A DNA stretch of 64,000 nt from Muscardinus avellanarius. Lineage: Eukaryota > Chordata > Mammalia > Rodentia > Gliridae. Under the pieces are notes generated by a model that saw only the letters and a list, made by a program, of their open reading frames with translations, ran no database searches and was not told the origin of the DNA. The translations under genes were made by a program, and so were the position numbers. Positions 54,711 to 64,000 of this stretch are shown here, piece after piece (positions within the stretch are counted from its first letter, which is position 1; the number at the start of each line of letters is the position of its first letter). The DNA lies in NCBI GenBank assembly GCA_963383645.1, contig OY726557.1:150465860-150529859 (forward strand), read 5' to 3'.

Positions 54711-55209
54711 CGATAATTCTTTCTGGTCTCTTCTCTAAGGGAACAAATTCAAACAAAAAGCACAAATGGGGGAATATAAGAGGTTTATTTATAAAAGTGG
54801 GGGAACACTTTAAAAGAAAGCCATGATAGAAAGGGGTGAGTTTATATTCCAGAGAAAAAGTCTGGAATGGGCTACTTTCTAAAGTGGAAAATGGCATGGG
54901 GCTCTTCACATGGGAAGTCTTATATTTGAATCATCTGAACACCTCCTTTCTCATGCAAATTTATTTGGGATGGTCAATTGTCATTTTCTTGCCATACTTT
55001 AGTGTGTCTGTGCTTTTTTTTTTTTTTTTTTGCCATGTTGGGAACTTTCCCCTGCCGTGGCGGGGGTGGGGTGGGGGTGTCTCAGTGAGACCTGTGGCTC
55101 TCTGACTGTAGCTGTTTCCATTAATAAGGTCCTTCTTAAATTTTCCCTGGGGTTCAGGCCCAAGTCCCAATCCTACCATTCGGACTATCTCTAATCTAGC
55201 TTCCTAACA
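54711..55209 (-). mobile_element. Candidate LTR, minus strand
   Basis: On the - strand it starts TGTTAGGAAGC at 55209, with an AT-rich middle, an ATAAATAAACC polyadenylation-like box at about 54783-54793 and a T/G-rich segment after it. This is the order expected of U3-R-U5. The 3' end was not found and no internal region is attached, so this is tentative. Confidence 0.4.
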
Positions 55210-55260
55210 GATCAGTTTGGTCACTCTGTTTTTTTTAACCTTTTGAATTTTAAAAAACAA

Positions 55261-55427
55261 AAGGTTAGTTGCTGGGCATGGTGGCGCACACTTGTAATCC
55301 CAGCGCTTGGGAGGCTGAGACAGGAGGACTGCACAGGTTCGAAGCCAGGCTCAGCTACTTAGTGAGGCTCTCAGCAACTTAGTGAGACCCTGTTTCCAAA
55401 TAAAATATAAAAAAAGAGAAAAGGTTA
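55261..55427 (+). repeat. B1/ID SINE, B1-like half only, with target-site duplication
   Basis: AAAGGTTA at 55261-55268 and 55420-55427 flanks GCTGGGCATGGTGGCGCACAC to the internal A-rich linker (aaataaaatataaaaaaagag). The ID-like half never formed or was skipped, since the right duplication directly follows the linker. Confidence 0.88.
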
Positions 55428-55444
55428 AACAATATATAGCTCTA

Positions 55445-55653
55445 AGCCAGGCATAGTGGCACATACTTGTTATCTCAGGACTTAGAAGGCTAAAACAGGA
55501 GGACTGAAGGTTCACAGCCAGTATCAGGAACTTAGCAAGGCTCTCCACAATTTAGAGACACCCTGTTTCAAAATAGAAAAAAATAATATAAAGCTAAAAG
55601 TATACCTCAGAGGTAGAATGCTCCTGGGCTCAATCTCTAGCAACACAACACAA

Positions 55654-55703
<50 letters not shown>

Positions 55704-55708
55704 ACACA
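55445..55708 (+). repeat. B1/ID SINE, group C, with (CA)n tail
   Basis: GCCAGGCATAGTGGCACATAC to 'tctctagcaacacaacacaac', then (CA)n at 55656-55708. Confidence 0.87.
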
Positions 55709-56299
55709 CACCTGAACTCAAGGGTGGTTTCCATCCCTATTTCCACTAAATGCAAGAGTCCTTTTAGAATTAAATTCAGGGAAACCCTTCAGCAACTTAA
55801 CAAATACAGAAATTCCACTGGGTTTCTTACCAAACAAGTACAAATCCAATACATTGCTCAATGTCTGTGTGGAAAAATTACATGCTGCGGTAAATTTGAA
55901 AGCCATAAGTGGTGGACATTTTATCCCACAGCTGAATGGGGCCAACTTCAGTTGGTAGCACCATTGTGGCTTCCAGGAACCTAAAGAAAAATATTATTTT
56001 AAACTGTTGGCCAAATGTGACACATTTTCTTCAAAACAGAAACAACGAAATGTTTGGTTCAATACTGCTATTTGGCTTAAGACCTCATAATGAGATCTTG
56101 ATGGAACTTTAATTGATTTTGCTTTTGTTAATCTTTTGCTTTCTCCCAGTTATTTATGGAGAATGGAATCTAGATAATGAGCCTTATTTGTTTTGAATTG
56201 AAATTTTTTCTGCTTATGGTTTAAGGAAGTCTGACCCAGCAATTATTCATGACAGGCAGATGAGGAGTGTTGTGTTCCAGTGACATATGTCAAATACAA
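55709..56299. other. No recognisable gene or repeat
   Basis: Overlapping frames at 55718-55984 on both strands; no family recognised. Confidence 0.4.
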
Positions 56300-56450
56300 G
56301 TCAATCCGCAGGTTGGAGACCAGCCTCAGCAACTTAGCAAGACTGTCTGTAACTTAGTGAGACTCTATTTCAAAATAAAAATTAAGATAGGGCTGGAAAT
56401 CTTGGAGATGGAACACCTGAGTCCACCCTACCACACACACACACACACAC
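56300..56450 (+). repeat. B1/ID SINE fragment with (CA)n
   Basis: 'gcaggttggagaccagcctcagcaacttagcaag' to 'gagtccaccctacca', then (CA)n at 56431-56450. The head is missing. Confidence 0.8.
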
Positions 56451-56559
56451 AAGTCAATCTCCTTTGGGATCTTATTTTTGATCTGGAAAAATTTGACTAT
56501 TCTATAAGACAATATCTATACCCCAAAGTTGGCCACTTCAGCATAAAGACTGTTTTGAA

Positions 56560-56980
56560 CTGGTAGAAATTGGAGGGAAGAATTCCCCTCTCCTTATTTG
56601 CCTACAAGTGTGAGGTAAACTTGTCTCCCTCTCCTTATCAGGGAGGACAGAAGTTAATCACTGGAGACAACTCCAGGCTTCCCTCAGTCCAGAGAGGCCA
56701 CCAGAGCAATCCACATAACAAACCTTATCCTTTTCTTTTGTCTAGTCTCTTCTAATATTCCTTTGTTAAGATGCTACTAACCTCAGATTCTAACTACTCC
56801 CTTGAATTACTCATCACTGAGTACAAACAATATACATTTAGTAGACATCTGTTTGTTTTTCTATTGTTAATCTGCCTTTTGTCTAAATTTACAGGGCTCC
56901 AGTCCAAAATCTAGGAGGTAGATGGGGAAAGTTTTTTTTTCTTTCCCTACCAGAGTCTGAGACTCCAGGACTCTTAAAGC
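56560..56980 (+). repeat. LTR-like sequence
   Basis: 'ctgtttgtttttctattgttaatctgccttttgtctaaatttacaggg...ccaaaatctaggaggtagatggggaaag' resembles the U5 end of mammalian ERV-type LTRs. Boundaries not defined. Confidence 0.35.
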
Positions 56981-57092
56981 AAAATAGTTCTTGAATTACC
57001 TGTATATATTATTAACAACAAGCAGAAAGTGATTTATCTAAATTTTGTCCCCAACTGGATCAATGACACTTACCAAATGCTAATAATGATTA

Positions 57093-57328
57093 AAACCTAA
57101 GTGCTTGGCCGGGTGTGGTGGCACACTCTTGTAATCCCCACACTTGGGAGACTGAGACAGGAGGATCACGCAGGTTCGAAGCCAGCCTCAGCTCCTTAGT
57201 GAGGCTCTCAGCAACTTAGTGAGACCCTCCCTGTTTCCAAATAAAATATAAAATGGGTCTGGGAGTATAGCCCAGAAGTAGAAAGCCTCTGGGTTCCACC
57301 CCCAGTACCACACACACACAAACCTAAG

Positions 57329-57331
<3 letters not shown>
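57093..57331 (+). repeat. B1/ID SINE, group B, with 12-bp target-site duplication
   Basis: AAACCTAAGTGC at 57093-57104 and 57320-57331 (perfect) flank GGCCGGGTGTGGTGGC to CCCCCAGTACC(AC)n. Confidence 0.95.
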
Positions 57332-57401
<70 letters not shown>

Positions 57402-57582
57402 GGTGGTACTGGGGTTCCTGGAAACCCTTCTACCTCTGGGCTACACTCCCAGACACCTATTTTTTATATTTTTATTTGGAAACAGGGTCTCTTAAGCCAG
57501 CGTGGCTGGCTTTGAACCTGTGTCATCCTTCTATCTCCACCTCCCGAGCGTGGGGATTACAAGCGTGTGCCACCATGCCTGG
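57332..57582 (-). repeat. (CT)n tract plus B1/ID SINE, group A
   Basis: (CT)n at 57332-57386, (TTTC)n to 57400, then GGTGGTACTGGGGTTCCTGG, GCCAGCGTGGCTGGC and head GTGCCACCATGCCTGG. Tail to tail with the preceding plus-strand SINE. Confidence 0.92.
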
Positions 57583-57899
57583 TGTTAGCTCCTGATTATT
57601 TATTTCTGTTGCTCTGTATTGCCATGTAGTAAGGGAAATACTATTTTGTAAAAAAAAAAAAGAAAAAAAAATGGGGGGCGGCTCTGTCAGTTTGATCTCA
57701 CTTGCTTTGAGTCAAAGATTACATCTTCTATTTCTTGCAGATCTTCTAGAACTTTAAAGCACTCTGTTTCATGCATAACCTGTGCTCAGTAAATCTTAGC
57801 TAATCCTCAGTAATAACGAATAACAGCAAAAACTGGCATTGATGATAGTCATCGAGAAACTGCTGTGGCAGGTTAGGTGCTACTTATCTCAGTTCTTCA

Positions 57900-58030
57900 T
57901 GTTGATAAGAATAGCAAATCTTTCTCATTACTAGTTTACAGGCGAAGAAAGTATAATTCATAAAGATTTAAAAATTTGCTAAAGTCACGCCATCAACTAA
58001 ACTCTGTGCTCCTTCCCATTACACCAATGG
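57900..58030 (-). repeat. MIR-like fragment
   Basis: 'ctagtttacaggcgaagaaagtataattcataaagatttaaaaatttgctaaagtcacgcca' resembles the reverse MIR core. Decayed. Confidence 0.4.
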
Positions 58031-59532
58031 TTAACATTTTCAGGTACCTAGGGGAATCGATGTCTCAAATATTACTTTTGCTTATGAACTAAAACATGAG
58101 ACTTTACAAGTGTCTTTCTTATTTTGAAAATATTTTGCATGTCTGAATTAAGATTTTTTCCTTAAATGGCTTTTAAGGAAACAAGAAGTTGTTTTTTCAT
58201 TATCTCTAGTTTTTTTTTTTTAATGTGTGTATGTGTATACATGTGGCTGTGGAAATCCCATTGGTGATTCATAAGTACAAAATCAACTTCAAAGTATTTC
58301 CTAAGGTATGCAGCACCTTCCTTTATGCCCCAAGGGCACAGTTCACAAACTTTTCATGTCATTTCTATTTTTATTCAATTTAAGCCACAAATGCTGTCTA
58401 GCGTTGAAACGAGAACATGACTCACATTATTAAGTAGAAAGGCCTTGAAACCTTATAATAGAAAAATAATAATCAGTTTCTTTAAATGGTATGTTTTAAT
58501 GTTAACAGTAAAATAATAATATTTAGGATCAGTAATATGCTAGTTAAATAAAAATTTTTACATTTCAAATGAGTTTGGGTATAGGCAACTTTTCTATTTA
58601 ATTTATCCATCAACCAAGAAATTTTTTGAGCACTGACTTCATAAATTCAAGAGTTAAATATTATTGCAAATAGCATGCAGCTCATAAAAAAACAATTGTC
58701 AATCCCAAGGATGATAGGTTCATAGACACCTCCCTTCTCACAACTGAAAGAAATCTCCAAAGTCTCCTCATGGATAATCAATTATATCTTGATTGAGGAA
58801 TTGCTTTTGTTATGTTTTGTGAACTTATTTCCCTGAGACTCAAGTGTGTGTGTACCAAAGAAACAATTTCATTTATACTGTAGAATGAAGAGCATATAAA
58901 TACACTTTATGTCAGGTAATCTGAGTCAGTCTGATCTGAGATGAGAGGAAGTTACACAATTCAACTAGGTTACCATCATTTGCCTTTTTATATCTTTACT
59001 GTTCTAATATCCTTCACCTAAAAAGCATCATTAGTTTGTAGCAATTCAATAGGCCAGAGTTATTAACAAGTCACTGACATTTTTGGCACTCATGTTAATC
59101 TGAGCAGAGCAACACACTGCTAGGAAAAATATGTTGGTTAGAAAATCATACCCAGTCATCTGTATATTCTTATTTATTTGAGAGGCACATACATGAGAAA
59201 TATAATTAATTAAGAGCACAAGTTTTCTCAGTTTATTTGGAGATATAGCTAAGGGCTCTGTATAATTTTAAAGGATTGGTTCCTTTCTCTCCTCTCAGAC
59301 CTCCTTCCCCCAAACTGGCAGACATCCCAGCAGAACACTTGCCAACAGACAGTTGTTTTCCTAAACAAATTCTTAGCCTCGTTAAACTCTACATAAGAAA
59401 TAAAAATTGTAAAGCCCTGCAAAAAGAATAGAAAAGAAAGATTCATTATCATTCAATATAATAAACCACTCGTTTTAATAAATGAACAAAAGGATAATGC
59501 TTTGGTGTTTATTTCATAAAATTCTTTAATAC
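58031..59532. other. 1.5 kb with no recognisable repeat or gene
   Basis: One of the longest repeat-poor blocks in the window. AT-rich, no open frame of note; could include retained non-coding sequence. Confidence 0.4.
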
Positions 59533-59535
59533 TAT

Positions 59536-59582
<47 letters not shown>

Positions 59583-59770
59583 TGATTACTTGGGGCCAAA
59601 CTCACAGTCTCACACTCAAGCACTCTATCACTAAGCTACAGTCCCAGGCCTTTTTAAATTTTATTTTAAGATAGAGACTAAGTTTCCCAGTCTGGCCTTG
59701 GACCTGTGGTCTTCCTGCCTCAACTTTTTGAGTAGCTGGGATTACAGGGTTGTGCCAACACCCTTAGTTT
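59533..59770 (-). repeat. (ATTT)n plus old B1/ID-type SINE
   Basis: (TTTA)n at 59533-59583, then 'acttggggccaaactcacagtctcacactcaagcactctatcactaagctacagtcccagg' and 'gagtagctgggattacagggttgtgcc'. Its ID-like half differs from the chimeric consensus. Confidence 0.7.
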
Positions 59771-59814
59771 GGTCTTTCATTTTTAAAAATACATTCAGAA
59801 TTTGTAATTTTTTG

Positions 59815-60005
59815 GGGGGGAGTGAGTACTGGGGATGGAACCCACGTACATTCTACCCTAGCCCTGTTTATTTTTTATTTTGAAACAGAGTCTCACTAGG
59901 TTGCTGAGGGTCTTGATACGTTACTGAGTTAAGTCTTGAACCTGTGATCCTCCTGTTTCAGCCTCCCAAGTACTGGGATAACAGGCATGTGCCATCATGT
60001 CTGGT
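59815..60005 (-). repeat. B1/ID SINE, group C
   Basis: GTACTGGGGATGGAACCCACGTAC, a deletion removing the 'gagctacacccc' box, head 'gtgccatcatgtctgg'. Confidence 0.87.
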
Positions 60006-60171
60006 ACACTTAAAATTTTAAAATAATTGAAAATAAGCAACTAGTGTATTACAAATAAAAGGTAAAATATTTGTCAAATACGTATGTTCTTTCTAAAATT
60101 GACAACAATTTAATTAAACTATATTATTAAAATAAAAATCAAAGCTGTATAAAGTGAGAATTTTTTGTTTC

Positions 60172-60245
60172 AAATCTGAGGACTGAACCCAGCGCCTCAT
60201 GCATACTAGGCAAGTGCTTTATCACAAAGCTATATCTCTAGCCCT
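60172..60245 (-). repeat. Monomeric ID SINE
   Basis: 'aggactgaacccagcgcctcatgcatactaggcaagtgctttatcacaaagctatatctctagccc' is a stand-alone ID element in reverse. Confidence 0.85.
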
Positions 60246-60255
60246 TGTTGGATAT

Positions 60256-60294
<39 letters not shown>

Positions 60295-60471
60295 TCTTTT
60301 TGGTGGTACTGGGGTTCCTGGAAGCCCTTCTACCTCCGGGCTACACTCCCAGACCTATTTTTTTATATTTTTTTATTTGGAAAAAGGGTCTCTTAAGCCA
60401 GCAATCCTCCTGTCTCCGCCTCCTAAGCGCAGGGATTACAAGCGTGAGCCACCACGTCCGGCCTGTTGGAT
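60246..60471 (-). repeat. B1/ID SINE, group A, with target-site duplication
   Basis: TGTTGGAT at 60246-60253 and 60464-60471 flank an (ATTT)n tail, TTCCTGGAAGCCC and head GAGCCACCACGTCCGGC. The second hairpin arm is deleted (AAGCCAGCAATCC). Confidence 0.92.
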
Positions 60472-60777
60472 CATTTTTTAAAAGCTCCATCTTAAAAAAA
60501 AATAAAAATGCTTCAAAGGTTTCATTCCTGAGCTTGAAAACTGATAAGCTTTTTATTGCTGAAAATCTCTTTCTGACCCCACAATAGTTTGGGAATAGTT
60601 GAAGAGATAACTGTAAGCCAATTCCAAATATTTTCTTCTGATTCTTTCATCTTAATCCCATCATTTCTTTTGTAATTTGATGATATATTTTAAAAATGTA
60701 CCTACCCCAAACCAGGGCTGCAATCTTTTTGTTTATTTATTTTTTTAAAGAAGTATCATAATTTTTATTTCATCACC

Positions 60778-61010
60778 TTATTTTTTTATTGGTGCATTGT
60801 GCTCATGTATCTGAAGTTCAGGGTGATAGAGGTACACATGCACACAGTACTCATGAAGCCCTCCCCCAGTTCCTGCCCCATTCCCTCCCTGTTCCCCACT
60901 CCTGTGCTCAGCACAGTGATCAGCTTTGCTAAGTTTGTGTCTGTACATCATGGGTGAAGACGTGACTTAATGAGGGAGATGGGGAGGGAGAGGGAAACAC
61001 CTCAATGGCT
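60778..61010 (-). mobile_element. L1 LINE 3' UTR end
   Basis: 'tttttttattggtgcattgtgctcatgtatctgaag...gcccattccctccctgttccc' is the reverse of the purine-rich L1 3' UTR terminus. Confidence 0.8.
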
Positions 61011-61202
61011 GCAATCTTTTCACCAAAGTACCTGTTTCAAAAAGATTACTTTTGTATTTATCTTCATAATCTTTAGCACATGGATAGGCAGAGCTTTCTG
61101 ACATATACTATCTAGTTTTATTTTAAAAACTGTCACATTCATATTCCACACGTTTTTTTTTTTGGAAAATCCTCCACTTTGGTGTCATCATGCAATAATG
61201 GC

Positions 61203-61438
61203 TATTTATTTATTTATTTATATATTTATTTTTTTTTTGCAGTACTGGGGATGAAACCCAGGAGCATTAGGCCTCCAAGCTACACCCCCAGCCCTATTTT
61301 TTATTCTTTATTTTGAAACAGGGTCTCACTGAGTTGCAGAGGGCCTCCCTAACCATCTGAGGCTGTCCGCACACTGTGATCCTCCTCTCTCAGCCTCCCG
61401 AATGCTGGGATTACAAGCGTGCGCCACCACGCCCAGCT
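61203..61438 (-). repeat. B1/ID SINE, group C
   Basis: (ATTT)n/T tail, GCAGTACTGGGGATGAAACCCAGGAGC, head GCGCCACCACGCCCAGC. Confidence 0.92.
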
Positions 61439-62505
61439 GGATCTCTATTAATTGTGTACTCATGAAGAGTAATAATGAAGTGCTGCATTTTTTAAATGAT
61501 ACACATTTTAAAACTTATTTCAGATACTGGCTCATTTGTTAGGATAATATGTCTCACTGCTTTTTAGTACATTTTCTTGAATTGAAGAAAGAGGTTGAAA
61601 TACAGCTGAAGCTGTAGCTATATTTTATCCAGGTCAAGGCAACTGTCATGAGTGTTATCCTTCACTTGGGACAGCAGAAAATGGATAAATGAACGAGTTT
61701 CCTAGAGCTCAACAGACAATTCTTTGGCCACCACTGGTTTCTGGAAACCATTTCTTGATGTAATACCTAAGTTTTTAGGAGCTTCATGTTAGTTCTTGGC
61801 ATTGTGATATGTCCTCATCTTCATCTACTGACTGGATTCTATCATAAGAAAATGAGTAATGCTGTAGCGAGCTGGTTCACAGTTGTTAGTTTAATTTGCA
61901 TCAGGCAAAATACCCTGGAGCAAATGAAACATTAGGATAAACGCCTCAATTTTCACAAGTTATGCAATGTACTGAGAACACTCTGAAGTCAGCCAGAAAC
62001 TGGCAGGTATAGGACTTTCCAAGATGTGTAAAGTATTTGCTTTTTGGAAAAATATAGGCCCAATTCGACTGCTTGCCTGATCAGTTCCATGAGTTTGCTT
62101 TCTTGTACAAAAAGGGCCCCAATCCGCCTAATCATTTGTTTGCCAACGTTTGGAAAGTTAGAAAAAAAATTTTGGTTTTGGAAAAAATTAACACATACCC
62201 TTGATGGTACTTTACCAGGCACATTGTTCATTTCCTACATATGGATTTTATTATCCTATTTAGGTTTGGTCTCATGATGAAAATGGTCCTGACAGTTAGA
62301 TGAGTGGTTCATAAGGATGCAAACTAGCTGTGAGGCTCCTTGGGTTGTGATCTGTTGGGAAAATTCTTCCTAGCTCAACAGTCATGTCTAGTCCTATGCA
62401 TTGGTTCATGTAGATATCTGGGGTAAATTAAGTTTTTGGGCCACTTGTAATAAATAGGAGCTAAAGCACCAAGACAGTGCCTGGTGCTTTATTGTTTCAG
62501 GAAAA
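61439..62505. other. About 1.1 kb with no recognisable repeat or gene
   Basis: Repeat-poor. Overlapping frames at 61989-62277 on both strands have no family resemblance. Confidence 0.4.
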
Positions 62506-62632
62506 AAAAATGCTATTTCCCTTCTACCTCCCTTCCTCCATTTCTTCCTTTTTATGTTCTCCCTTTTCATTCCTTTCCCTCTCCTCCTTTCTTCCCTCCT
62601 TCCTTCCCACCTATCTACCTACCTACATAAAC
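62506..62632. repeat. Pyrimidine-rich low-complexity tract
   Basis: Mixed (TTCC)/(CTTT) then (CTAC)n-like units to 62629. Confidence 0.85.
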
Positions 62633-63205
62633 TATAAACTTTCGGCCGCTCAATCACTTTTAGAGACAAAATCCTCAAAAAAAGCACAACGTATGTTCTA
62701 CATTTAAATTTGTTCTACAAGACATGAAGCCTTTGTTTTCACTCATAAACTGCTCATGAACTATGACTTTGTGTTATACTTGCTTTGTCCTTGAACAGAA
62801 AGTAGTGCTAACAAAACAGGGATAAAAAATGAATTTTATGCCAACACTCTGACCCTAAAAGGCTCAGAGAAACAGAGGTCCAAATTATCTCCCTCCCTAC
62901 CCCGACTCTTCAAGGAAGGTCTCTGTAGACTCCACTCAAAACCCCAGTAGTAGAGGTACCACGTTTGTGCTAATAATTTTCTGTTCCAGAATCTTATTAT
63001 CTTCTGGCTTTTGCCAGTCCCATCATGTGCTGCTAGAGAACAATATTCCTTTATCAGTGAAGGATCACTTCTTGTAGAGGTAACAAATCTTTCCCTTCTC
63101 CTGCTGTATTCCCAATTTAATTTTTCCAATTAATGAGTGTGATTATGTGCTTTCTTACTAGCACTTTGAAAATATTGTATCAACTTCTCTTTTAAAAATG
63201 ACACA
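62633..63205. other. No recognisable gene or repeat
   Basis: A 97-codon minus frame at 62836-63129 resembles nothing I know. Confidence 0.4.
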
Positions 63206-63208
63206 GGC

Positions 63209-63632
63209 AAACCGGGCATGGTGGCACACTCTTGTAATCCCAGCAGTTGGGAGGCTGAGACAGGAGGATTGCAGGTTCTCAGCCAGCCTCAGCTACTACT
63301 TAGTGAGGTCCTCCGCAACTTAGTGAGACCCTGTTTCAAAATAAAGGATAATTTGGGGGTGGTGGCGCATGCTTGTAATCTCCATGCTTGGGAGGTGGAG
63401 ACAGGAGGATCGTGCAGGTTTGAAGCCAGCCTCACTGGCTTAAGAGACCCTGTTTCCAAATAAAAATATAAAATAGGTCTGAGAGTATAGCTCGGAGGTA
63501 GAAGGGTTCCATACCAGTACCACCAAAAAAAAAAAAAAAAAAAAAAAGAAGGATTAAAAATAGTGCTGGGGGTGTAGCTTGGAGGTCGAATGCCCCTGGG
63601 TTCCACCCCCAGTACCAAAAAAAAAAAAAAAG
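63209..63632 (+). repeat. B1/ID SINE, group C, split by a nested SINE
   Basis: B1-like half 63209-63348 (AACCGGGCATGGTGGCACAC...) and ID-like half 63555-63632 (GTGCTGGGGGTGTAGCTTGGAGG...CCCAGTACC(A)n) belong to one element. Confidence 0.9.
63350..63550 (+). repeat. B1/ID SINE, group A, nested
   Basis: GGGGGTGGTGGCGCATGC to CCAGTACCACC(A)n, with GCCAGCCTCACTGGC arms. It sits in the linker of the host SINE between AAGGATAA and AAGGATTA. Confidence 0.9.
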
Positions 63633-64000
63633 ACATAGGAAAGAAACAAAACAAAGCAACCCTCCACACTCCTGGGGAGTATACTTCAACATGTGCAGAC
63701 TTTCTTTGGTCAAGAAGCACATAGCCAACTGAATACTGAAACTCAAGACTTGATGAAGCAAGCAAAATATAAGGTTCCTGATATGGTGGAGTATAATTCT
63801 TTTCTGAAGAAAATTAAATGGCTAATTGATAACTTGGCAAACAAGTAAAAACGTGCCTCATAATTTTTTCCCTGTACTACATGTAATGTTGCTCTAGCTG
63901 GTAGGATCAGCTTATGCAAATAATATGTGTTAAGAAGCATTTTGGGGTAATGCACAGTATCTTGGGCTATCCAAGGCAGGGGTCTCAAATGCTAATTTCA
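63633..64000. other. No recognisable gene or repeat
   Basis: Single-copy-looking to the window edge. Confidence 0.4.

Noticed and set aside
63289..63765. 158- and 109-codon minus-strand frames
   Set aside because: They read through two nested SINEs and their T-runs; the peptide ends match translated SINE sequence that recurs across the window.

Overview
This is mammalian nuclear DNA. It most likely comes from a squirrel-family rodent (Sciuridae; ground squirrel, marmot or tree squirrel). The main evidence is several dozen copies of a SINE that joins a B1-like left half (GCCGGGCGTGGTGGC..., a 7SL-type box) to an ID-like right half (GGGCTGGGGGTGTAGCTCAGAGGTAGA..., tRNA-type) and ends CCCAGTACC(A)n. 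Such B1/ID chimeras are known from squirrel-related rodents. Single ID elements and L1 3' ends are also present. The species call is inference and no database was searched.

I see no intact protein-coding gene, no tRNA or rRNA gene, no CRISPR array and no operon. The window reads as an intergenic or deep-intronic, AT-rich stretch filled with repeats. The largest gene-derived object is a processed retrocopy of AGPAT5 (lysophosphatidic acid acyltransferase epsilon) at 42408-45904 on the + strand. It is flanked by a perfect 16-bp target-site duplication, keeps a long 3' UTR and an oligo-A tail, and is dead: 5' truncated, two frameshifts, one nonsense codon, and the catalytic histidine changed to proline. 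The second notable object is a class I (gammaretrovirus-like) endogenous retrovirus remnant on the - strand at about 15239-17510. It has one LTR, a decayed envelope transmembrane segment and the C-terminal end of integrase, with most of the surface-envelope region missing between them.

Layout. 1-10 kb: single-copy AT-rich DNA with MIR, L2 and L1 3' ends and the first SINEs. 10.3-13.6 kb: mostly unassigned sequence. 13.6-15.2 kb: four old minus-strand SINEs and an MLT1-like LTR fragment. 15.2-19 kb: the ERV, scrambled L1 pieces and an LTR-like tandem duplication. 19.4-21.3 kb: a long L2 split by SINEs and by a 290-bp polypyrimidine tract. 21-30 kb: SINEs, an L1 tail and a 1.3-kb L1 3' end. 30-41 kb: L2 and L1 fragments, microsatellites, a small minisatellite and paired or nested SINEs. 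42.4-45.9 kb: the AGPAT5 retrocopy. 46-64 kb: more SINEs, L2/L1 tails, two LTR-like regions, a (TCC)n(TTC)n tract and two single-copy blocks of more than 1 kb.

SINE subfamilies, used as shorthand below. Group A (youngest-looking, CpG-rich): right half reads TTCCTGGAAGCCC on the reverse strand, and the middle holds a self-complementary GCCAGC...GCTGGC. Group B: right half GGAACCCAGAGGCTTTCTACC, with two 'actTAGTGAG' repeats in the middle. Group C: older, GGAACCCAGGGGCATTCTACC, with many substitutions. Orientation '+' means the B1-like head is on the left and the A-tail on the right.
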